A DNA stretch of 64,000 bases from DATEPR01 sp036273855 (lineage in GTDB: Bacteria > Actinomycetota > Actinomycetes > Mycobacteriales > Pseudonocardiaceae), in NCBI GenBank assembly GCA_036273855.1, contig DASUGU010000049.1, positions 248,001 through 312,000 on the forward strand. Reading direction: 5' to 3'. Numbering within the stretch: position 1 is the stretch's first letter; every line of letters starts with the position of its first letter. Positions 33,662 to 39,923 of this stretch are shown one piece after another. Made by a program: the position numbers and the translations under genes. The notes below the pieces were generated by a model, which saw nothing but the letters and a program-made list of their open reading frames with translations, searched no databases and was not told the origin of the DNA.

Positions 33662-35523
33662 CCAGCGCCTATGCCGACTTCGTCGATGAACTGGAGCGGG
33701 ACGTCGCGATCCCCGTCCTGGGACTGCCCAACGACCTGGCCCCCGGCACTCGCGCGGTGATCTACCTCCGCGTGTCCTCGACCGGGCAGGTCAAGACCGA
33801 CTACAACGCCGAGGGCATCTCCATCCCGGCCCAACGGGAAGCATGCCACCGCAAGGCACGCGACCTCGGCGTCACGGTCATCGACGAGTACGTCGAACCC
33901 GGCCGCTCGGCCCTGGAGATGACCAAACGCGAGGCGTTCCAGCAAATGCTCACGCGCGTGCGGAGCCAGGGCGACGTCGATGTCATCATCGTCTACCAAC
34001 TCTCGCGCATGGCCCGCAACCGCTACGACGACGCGATCGTCATGGCAGACCTGCGCAAGCGCGGCGTCACCCTGGTCTCGGCCACCGAGGCCATCGACGA
34101 CACCCCGGTCGGTCAACTGATGCACGGCATCCTGGCCACATTCAACGAGTACCAGTCCCGCCAATCCGGTGTGGACATCGCCTACAAGATGGGTCAGAAG
34201 GCCCGCAACGGTGGCACTCTCGGCCGCGCCAAGATCGGCTACCTCAACCACATCGACCACTTCGACGGCCGCGTGATCCGCACGATCATTCTGGACCCCG
34301 AGCGGGCGCCACTGGTCAAGCTCGCCTTCGAGCTCTACGCCACGGGCGACTACAGCCTCGATGACCTGGCCGACGAACTGTACGACCGCGGTCTGCGCAC
34401 CCGCCCCACCAGTAGGCACCCGGCCAAGAAGATTTCGATCCACAAGCTCTCGGACATGCTGCGTGACCGTTATTACCTCGGCTACGTCGACTACAAGGGC
34501 GAGGAGATCCGCGGTCGGCATGAGCCGCTGATCGAGGATGAGGAACTATTCGACCAGGTCCAGGAAATCATCGAATCCAGGGCCACCGCGAAGGAACGCC
34601 GCCGCGTTCACCACCACTACCTCAAGGGCTCGGTGTTCTGCGGCTACTGCCGACGAGCCGGCAGGACACAGCGGCTGGCGATGCAACGGTCCGTCAACCG
34701 CCACGGGACCGAGTACCTGTACTTCTTCTGCCGGCACATGCGCGAGGGCCTGTGCCCCAGCCCGCACGTCCACGCCTACCAGGTCGAAGAAGCCATCGAA
34801 CGCCACTACGCCCACATCCAGTTCCGGCCCGAGTTCATCGCCGATGTCGGCGCGCACATTGACTCCGTGATCAACGAGCAGGAAGCCGCCGCGCGTCTGT
34901 TGCACAAGCAGATTTCCGGGCAACTGCGTGAACTCGACACCAAGGAGGAGAACTTGATCGACCTCGCTGCCGACGGCACCTTGCCGCAGACCAAGGTCAA
35001 AGCCAAGCTCCGCGACATCGCCACCGAGCGACGTCGCCTCACCGAGCGGCTCGACACCGCCAGCGCCGATCTCACCGACAGCGCTGAGCTCATCCAAGCT
35101 GCCCTCAAGCTCCTGGAAGCCCCCGAGGAGCTCTACCGCCGCTGCAACGAGCAGCAACGACGCCTACTCAACCAGGCGATCTTCCAGGGCCTCTACATCG
35201 AAGACGACCAGGTCACCGACCACGACCTGCATGAGCCCTTTGGACAGCTCCATGCCATTCAGCGTGAACACGTCGCTGAGCGCCGAAGCGCCCCTTCTGT
35301 CAGGCCGCCGCGGGCGGGCAGCAAAAAGGCCACCCGCCCAGCGGGTGGCCCTTCGACTACCGGTGTCGCCCTCCTACTGAAGGGCGTCTACTCAGGCAGG
35401 GGTTCTAATAAGAACCCTAGGGTGGGCCTGACGCAACACAATACGAACCGCTCTATCGTCGCTGCCGGGCCAATTGTCGATCTTTGTCCGCTGCGTCCGT
35501 GCATTCGTGACCCCAAGGAGTAG
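33658..35523 (+). CDS. Large serine recombinase (integrase A)
   Basis: The product has 621 residues from ATG 33658. The catalytic domain has AVIYLRVSSTGQ (nucleophile Ser), ISIPAQREACHRKA, VDVIIVYQLSRMARNR and GQLMHGILATFNEYQ. The recombinase domain has GGTLGRAKIGYLNH and DMLRDRYYLGYVDYKG. A zinc ribbon (VFCGYCRRAG, then FFCRHMREGLCPSP) and a coiled coil (about 410-500) follow. It would integrate and excise an element by recombining short att sites. The last 75 residues are unusual: they cross a minus-strand terminator and a perfect palindrome and end in a non-family tail, suggesting the 3' end is an att junction. Confidence 0.9.
   Translation: MTSAYADFVDELERDVAIPVLGLPNDLAPGTRAVIYLRVSSTGQVKTDYNAEGISIPAQREACHRKARDLGVTVIDEYVEPGRSALEMTKREAFQQMLTRVRSQGDVDVIIVYQLSRMARNRYDDAIVMADLRKRGVTLVSATEAIDDTPVGQLMHGILATFNEYQSRQSGVDIAYKMGQKARNGGTLGRAKIGYLNHIDHFDGRVIRTIILDPERAPLVKLAFELYATGDYSLDDLADELYDRGLRTRPTSRHPAKKISIHKLSDMLRDRYYLGYVDYKGEEIRGRHEPLIEDEELFDQVQEIIESRATAKERRRVHHHYLKGSVFCGYCRRAGRTQRLAMQRSVNRHGTEYLYFFCRHMREGLCPSPHVHAYQVEEAIERHYAHIQFRPEFIADVGAHIDSVINEQEAAARLLHKQISGQLRELDTKEENLIDLAADGTLPQTKVKAKLRDIATERRRLTERLDTASADLTDSAELIQAALKLLEAPEELYRRCNEQQRRLLNQAIFQGLYIEDDQVTDHDLHEPFGQLHAIQREHVAERRSAPSVRPPRAGSKKATRPAGGPSTTGVALLLKGVYSGRGSNKNPRVGLTQHNTNRSIVAAGPIVDLCPLRPCIRDPKE
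35323..35350 (-). terminator. Intrinsic terminator on the minus strand inside the integrase A 3' end
   Basis: GGCCACCCG (35328-35336) pairs with CGGGTGGCC (35342-35350). On the minus strand it is followed directly by TTTTT (35323-35327), a textbook rho-independent terminator. It would end leftward transcription from the IS-remnant region. Confidence 0.7.
35400..35417. repeat. Perfect palindrome near the end of integrase A
   Basis: The sequence is GGGTTCTAATAAGAACCC: a 7-bp stem with loop AATA, in the 3' tail of the recombinase gene. It is a candidate crossover or binding site. Confidence 0.5.
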
Positions 35524-35579
35524 CCACGTGTCAAGTTCCACCCTGTTGTTGATCTCTGGGTGGTACTAGATCGCTGCTA

Positions 35580-36030
35580 AAGGCGAGATAGATCCGCAGG
35601 TCAACGGCTACTGTGGCTACCTGGCGGATGATCACTGCGGCGACCTGGACCGCGCGGTCACCGACCGATCTCACCGACAGTGAACTGATCTGCCTCGCCG
35701 TCGCTCAGGTCCTGCCGGGCTTCGACCGGCGGGGATCTGGCCGAGTTTCTTGACGTCAATATGGATCAGTTCGCCCGGCGCGTGGCGTTGGTAGCGGATG
35801 TCGCTGTGCCGTCGGCGGACGGGGTAGGCCGCTCACCGCGTCGATCGCGGCCAGGTGCGGCACGCCGTGGCGGGCCAGGACCCGCCCGACGGTGGAGGCG
35901 GCCAGCCCAACTGGCCGGCCATGTAGACCCGCCCCGGCAGGTGGCCGCCCGGGCGGCCAGGATCTGCTGCTCGGTCTCGGCGGGCAGCCGAGTCGGACTG
36001 GTGTGTCCAGGAATTGTCACGTCGAACCTT
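35580..36030. pseudogene. Joined remnants of two transposase genes
   Basis: On the plus strand, 35,640-35,735 encodes LTDSELICLAVAQVLPGFDR, the start of an IS982/IS5-like transposase. It stops abruptly. On the minus strand, 36,020-35,735 encodes IS481-like segments in broken frames: an HTH part (LPAETEQQILAARAATCRGG, in part), RVYMAGQLG, and GELIHIDVKKLG (in one continuous frame near 35,750), the rve catalytic start with its first Asp. Neither is functional. The two fragments abut near 35,735. Confidence 0.6.
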
Positions 36031-36277
36031 TCGTCGACTGAACCCGCTGGCGGCGCAGATCATCACAGCATGTTGATCTCGCACCCAAATATATTGCCTT
36101 CACCCGATCAGCGGTTGTTCCCTTCACGGTGACCTGGCCAGAATCGTGCGGGGGTTCACCTGGGGGGGAATTGCGGAAGCAGTGGACACGCTATGACGTG
36201 CGGCCTCAATCCCATCCCTAGGTAGTCGGTAATGCAACACTACTATAGATCTGATTAGGAAAGAGGGTTTATCAAAG
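36031..36277. other. Intergenic, AT-richer, no gene
   Basis: No coding frame is seen. The last 40 bp carry an AT-rich promoter-like stretch (TACTATAGAT, 36241-36250) and the ribosome binding site (AGGAAAGAGGG) of the secreted protein gene. Confidence 0.5.
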
Positions 36278-36667
36278 TTGAGCAATAAGAGGCGTTCTAT
36301 CATCATTTCAATCGCGACGGTTGCTGCGCTTACGCCAACCTTACTAATCGGTGGGGTCGCTTCAGCGGCGCCCGCTCCTCGCACCGAACCTTTAGACGCG
36401 AGCGGGTGTAATGGAAGCGTGTGCATTTCAATAATAGGTAACGCCAGCGGATATTCGGCTGCGGGTCGCACCAGAGCAGGATTTTCGTTCTTTGGTCACA
36501 TCGATCTTACCGGACCAGGGATGAGCGTGCCCGGGGGCGCGGACCAGCAGAATCCAGCAACAGTCGGCGGTGGCAGCGGAACGGGTCAAGCGTGCGCCAC
36601 CGGATGGCGTCGCAACAGCAACGGTACATTCACGATGGTAGGCAGGCCCTGCGAGACCATCTCGTAG
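36278..36667 (+). CDS. Small secreted protein of unknown function
   Basis: The product has 129 residues from TTG 36278, served by AGGAAAGAGGG. A Sec signal peptide spans residues 1-31: basic MSNKRRS, hydrophobic core IIISIATVAALTPTLLIGGV and cleavage after ASA-AP. The mature part has about 98 residues, is Gly/Ser/Asn-rich, and has four cysteines (CNGSVC, ACATGW, PCETIS), suggesting two disulfides. There is a repeated aromatic/Gly pattern (FSFFGHIDLTGPG). I do not recognise a family. GC is lower than that of neighbours, and the gene ends at a strong hairpin. Confidence 0.65.
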   Translation: MSNKRRSIIISIATVAALTPTLLIGGVASAAPAPRTEPLDASGCNGSVCISIIGNASGYSAAGRTRAGFSFFGHIDLTGPGMSVPGGADQQNPATVGGGSGTGQACATGWRRNSNGTFTMVGRPCETIS

Positions 36668-36677
36668 CGTCGCAGTC

Positions 36678-36717
36678 AGCCGACGAAGGCAGGAAGACAT
36701 TCCATCCTTCGTCGGCT
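36678..36717. terminator. Bidirectional hairpin terminator
   Basis: AGCCGACGAAGG (36678-36689) pairs perfectly with CCTTCGTCGGCT (36706-36717) across a 16-base loop. It lies between the convergent genes at 36278 and 36727. Confidence 0.65.
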
Positions 36718-36726
36718 CACGTGGAT

Positions 36727-37038
36727 CTAGCCATACTCGGCGCGGACAATCTCCTCACACAATGTAATGCAATCCCGACAGATAACCAACTGCCTCTGGT
36801 CGAGCCCCCTTGCACCTCTCAGCCTTCGACCACAGAAGTCACAGCAGTAATGCCGATGAGGTTCAAACGGTGCAAATCCAGAGAATGTGCCTTCCGGGCG
36901 TTGCACTCGACCGCTGAGCGCCCAACGGGCCTTTCTCACGCATACATCACACACCGAGACCCCCCGGCCGTGGATTACTTTTCGGACAGTCGACTCAGTC
37001 TGGTTGCAAAATGAGCAATGAAGAGCATTTCCTGCCAC
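36727..37038 (-). CDS. Double ClpX-type zinc finger protein without AAA+ domain
   Basis: The product has 103 residues. Two C4 zinc fingers of ClpX type are in tandem: LHCSFCNQTESTVRKVIHG followed by VSVCDVCV (residues about 7-33), and HYCCDFCGRRLRGARGL followed by LVICRDCITLCEEIV (about 63-98). In ClpX this domain dimerises and binds adaptors or substrates. Here no ATPase follows, so the protein might interact with the host ClpXP machinery or be an independent adaptor. It lies 23 bp downstream of an ArsR-like gene on the same strand, which suggests an operon. Confidence 0.7.
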   Translation of the reverse strand: MAGNALHCSFCNQTESTVRKVIHGRGVSVCDVCVRKARWALSGRVQRPEGTFSGFAPFEPHRHYCCDFCGRRLRGARGLDQRQLVICRDCITLCEEIVRAEYG

Positions 37039-37061
37039 GGTTACAGTCTACGCCAAAATGT

Positions 37062-37451
37062 TTACCTGGCACGGCCCGTGTCGTTACGGTCTGCTTCCTC
37101 TACTGACCCGCCGTAGTCGATCAACGCTCGCAACGCCTGAACCTCGCAGATGTACGCCCGGCTTCCTGATGGGGTGAGCTTGACGGTCGTTAGCGGCCGA
37201 CGACCGCTGAACTGCCTAATCACCGCGACATAGCCCGCACGCTCCAAGATCGACAAGTGCCGTGAGAGATTGCCGGCAGTCAACTCAAGGAAGTCCTGAA
37301 GCTCGCCGAAAGCACGCTGCCCGCCAGAGTGCAGCACAGCCATTACTGCGAGCCTGACTCGCTGGTGCACCACCTCGTCAAATCCGGGCATAAAGTACTG
37401 CTGACCGTCTGACCTACCTCGACCACGCACAGGCACGCACAGAGTGTGCAT
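37062..37451 (-). CDS. ArsR/MarR-like winged-helix regulator
   Basis: The reading from ATG 37451 gives 129 residues. ATG 37391 (MPGFDEVVHQRVRL) is an alternative start and gives the usual family N-terminus; neither has a clear ribosome binding site. The winged helix is good: VHQRVRLAVMAVLHSGGQRAF, FLELTAGNLSRHLSILERAG, then the wing QFSGRRPLTTVKLTPSGSRA. It matches the ArsR-like 'transcriptional regulator' proteins that lack metal-binding cysteines. It probably controls itself and the zinc-finger gene downstream. Confidence 0.75.
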   Translation of the reverse strand: MHTLCVPVRGRGRSDGQQYFMPGFDEVVHQRVRLAVMAVLHSGGQRAFGELQDFLELTAGNLSRHLSILERAGYVAVIRQFSGRRPLTTVKLTPSGSRAYICEVQALRALIDYGGSVEEADRNDTGRAR

Positions 37452-38381
37452 TGCCTACAGGTAGTTAGCAACGGACCATGGATTCGTACGGCCGGTCTGT
37501 GGTCAACGCAGATGAAGCTCGACGGGGATGAGCAGGGCGGGGTTCGCCATGGTCGTCGTCCTGCTGGGGGCGGCGGATGTCGTCCGGGTGGCGTCCGTGT
37601 GGTTGTGGCACCTGGAGGATCTGATCCGGATGGCGGGCCGCCCAAATCCAGCCGATCGCTGCCTCAGCCTGGTCGGCGGCCCAACCGGCCGCCCGGCTCT
37701 GCTTCGAAGGCGCTGGCGAGTGGCAGTATTGCAACCAACACCCGCCGGATCACCAGGCCATGCGCGGGACTATTGACGTCCGTGCGGGCGGCTTCGGACA
37801 TCGACAGCCACACGTTGATCAAGAGGCTGGTCGTCTCAGTTCTGGTCTCAGTCCGGGCTGGTTCATCCGGGTCCAGTCCTGTGGTGTGTTTGATCATCGC
37901 CGTTGGCGGTTCACACGGGGGATCACACTGGGGTTCATACGGGGGGTCAGGTTAGAGCGCCACCCCCGCGAACCGGCGTATTGGCTGGTCAAGGTACCTA
38001 TAAGAGGTTCCGTTGGTATCCCAGACTCACAGGCACTCACAACCCTAGTGATCCAATCGGCCGGGGTCGGTGCGGCGCCGTGCCGACAGGGCTACCTGCC
38101 CACCTACTCATGCGGCTACCGATCCACCTACCTGTTAGACCGGTAGCCCCCGCGCGGTCTGTTCGACCTGCTCAATGGCTATGCGGCCCCTACCGATGCT
38201 GTCCCCAACTCGATCCCCACGATGGGAGTCCGACCCCAATGTCGGCGCGCTGACGCGCGCTGTTCCAGCCGTCCCGTACCCGGTGGCCGAACTCCCGACC
38301 AGCCCCGACGCTTGTCACCTTGGGTGACTGGTGTGACGATTGCTGTAGTCAACGTTCGCGACCGGAGATGTGGGGGACATC
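37452..38381. other. 930-bp stretch with gene remnants and a 12-bp triple repeat
   Basis: No confident gene is found. On the minus strand, fragments such as EAAIGWIWAARHPDQI (about 37,640) and MIKHTTGLDPDEPARTE (from 37,897) look protein-like but sit in short, unconnected frames, so they are probably decayed. Three 12-bp direct repeats (TCACACGGGGGA, TCACACTGGGGT, TCATACGGGGGG) occupy 37911-37946. The region upstream of the deaminase gene shows no clear promoter. Confidence 0.5.
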
Positions 38382-38951
38382 GTGATCGGACGGTTGATCG
38401 GCCGGTTGGTGCTCATCGCCGTAGTGGTGTTGGGCGCCTACTTCGTGTTCACCCACTACAGCAGCAACCGCACCCGGTTCGGCTGCGAGACCGGTTCCGC
38501 GACCGCGCACGCCGATTCCGACGAGTGCCCCGCCGACCTCGGCGCGGCGGCCGGTGACGCCCGATGGGCTGCCGACCGGATCGCCACCATCCCCCGCGCG
38601 ACCAGCGCGACTACTGGCCTGTTCTACGACGTCGACGGCCACGAGAGCCGCTACACCAGCGGCCAGGAGGGCATCTCCACCCGCATTGATGCGTTCCTGC
38701 GCGCATCCCGGGCGGTCCGGATGCCTCCGGTCGGCCAGCACCCGGCCGCGACTCACGTGGAGGTGAAAGTAGCGATGACGATGCGGGAACAGCAGGTCAG
38801 CCGAGGTGTCCTGGTGATCAACAACCCGGAAGGCCCGTGTCCGGGTGCCTACTCCTGTCAGCAGGTGCTCGACGTGCTGCTGCCACCTGGGGTGCCGTTG
38901 ACCGTATGGTGGCCTGGAGGGCAGCACGAGACGTTCACTGGAAGGGGATGA
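38382..38951 (+). CDS. Membrane-anchored SCP1.201/DddA-like cytidine deaminase toxin
   Basis: The product has 189 residues from GTG 38382 (GGGGGA upstream); GTG 38370 is an alternative. Residues 3-24 are a signal anchor (LIGRLVLIAVVVLGAYFVF). A linker with GLFYDVDGHESRYTSGQEG follows, then the deaminase domain (about 115-189): THVEVKVAMTMRE with His125 and Glu127, VINNPEGPC with Cys153, and a second Cys159 (GAYSC), ending LPPGVPLTVWWPGG and FTG. This order matches DddA (HVE, NNPEG-x-C-x-x-C, LLPxxxxxTV), a zinc-dependent DNA cytosine deaminase toxin. The cysteine spacing (PC-x5-C) is slightly wider. A usual polymorphic-toxin delivery domain is absent. The immunity gene follows after 6 bp. Confidence 0.83.
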   Translation: MIGRLIGRLVLIAVVVLGAYFVFTHYSSNRTRFGCETGSATAHADSDECPADLGAAAGDARWAADRIATIPRATSATTGLFYDVDGHESRYTSGQEGISTRIDAFLRASRAVRMPPVGQHPAATHVEVKVAMTMREQQVSRGVLVINNPEGPCPGAYSCQQVLDVLLPPGVPLTVWWPGGQHETFTGRG

Positions 38952-38957
38952 CCTGCC

Positions 38958-39431
38958 GTGACCTCGACAGCGACACAGGCGACACCACACGTCGTTTCTG
39001 CCATCTCCGGCGGTGCGTTCCGCCCCTGGTACTACGCCACCACGCCCGACCAGCAACGCAAGATCATCACAGAACTACTCGGCGAGACAGCCGGGCACGT
39101 GTTCTTCTACGTGTGGGACCGCCCAGCCGGCGGTAAGGACCGCCAGTACCCCGACCAGCAATTCAAGGTCGTCTACAACCACGACTACGGTGCCGCGCAC
39201 TACACCAACGGCGACCCCGCGCACGGCCCGGTCGGAGCCTGGCTGGCCGTGGCCGACGATCCCCCGGCCGACCCGGCGCCGGTCGCCTACGACCCGTGGG
39301 ACCCCGCCCGCGTCACACTCACACCCGATGTTCTCCTGCCGATCGTTCAGCTTCAGCGGTTGGCCATCGAGTACGCGACCACCGGACAGCGACCCGTTGG
39401 GGCGCAATGGAAAGCTGTCGACTTCGTGTGA
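38958..39431 (+). CDS. Imm1-family immunity protein
   Basis: The product has 157 residues from GTG 38958, with AAGGGG upstream, 6 bp after the toxin stop. It shows the Imm1 pattern: FKVVYNHDYGAAHYTNGD (strand with Asn/Asp), GAWLAVADDP, VAYDPWDPARVTLTPDVLLP, and the C-terminal helix RLAIEYATTGQRP followed by V-x-A-x-W. Imm1 proteins are the known antidotes of SCP1.201-type deaminases, including DddI for DddA. It is cytosolic, without a signal peptide, as expected for neutralising an enzyme that attacks cellular DNA. Confidence 0.85.
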   Translation: MTSTATQATPHVVSAISGGAFRPWYYATTPDQQRKIITELLGETAGHVFFYVWDRPAGGKDRQYPDQQFKVVYNHDYGAAHYTNGDPAHGPVGAWLAVADDPPADPAPVAYDPWDPARVTLTPDVLLPIVQLQRLAIEYATTGQRPVGAQWKAVDFV

Positions 39432-39443
39432 CCCGGCGGGCGC

Positions 39444-39923
39444 TCAGTCGCGCCGCGATCCGGCAGGCCAGATGACCGTGACTGGTAGGCCACGTTTCCG
39501 GGCTACATCAACGACGTCGCCGGTGCCACCGTATCCACGGGCTGGTTTGCCGTCCCACACAGCGAACAACTCGTCTGCCTGTTCAATCATCTGGACACTG
39601 GCATCCATATGCGCAGACGAATCAGACTCATAATGATCCAAGTTCGTTACCTCGGACGCTTGTGCGATGATCGCATCATAAGTCGTGTGATGGTCTTCCG
39701 GTAGTTCGTCCCGATAGTTAGTCGCAGGCACAAAGATGTGGAGCGACCCGCCCGAATCTAGAACGATTCGCGAGAATATGGTGTCTGCGCCATCAGCCAG
39801 GCACGTCAAGCCTATGAGTGACGCACCAAGTCGCCTCTCGACCTCTTGTCGTAAGGCTTCCTCGACAAGCAACTCCGTTTGCCTCGGCATTCCGCGGTGC
39901 CCCGTGATAGCGATCGTCGTCAT
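39444..39923 (-). CDS. SLOG-domain nucleotide-binding protein
   Basis: The product has 159 residues, ATG 39923 overlapping the upstream stop by 4 bp. It is a single Rossmann-like SLOG domain: TTIAITGHRGMP at the first strand, LIGLTCLADGADTIFSRIVL, LHIFVPATNY, then ELFAVWDGKPARGYGGTGD with the Gly-rich loop, and VTVIWPAG as last strand. SLOG proteins bind nucleotide-derived ligands (LOG, DprA, YpsA, Thoeris-like sensors). It is coupled to a large XRE-TPR regulator. No effector domain is fused, so it could be a sensor or a nucleotide-modifying enzyme. Confidence 0.75.
   Translation of the reverse strand: MTTIAITGHRGMPRQTELLVEEALRQEVERRLGASLIGLTCLADGADTIFSRIVLDSGGSLHIFVPATNYRDELPEDHHTTYDAIIAQASEVTNLDHYESDSSAHMDASVQMIEQADELFAVWDGKPARGYGGTGDVVDVARKRGLPVTVIWPAGSRRD

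Noticed and set aside
35400..35417. Intrinsic terminator of integrase A
   Set aside because: The palindrome lies before the stop codon and lacks a T-run; treated as a possible site rather than a terminator.
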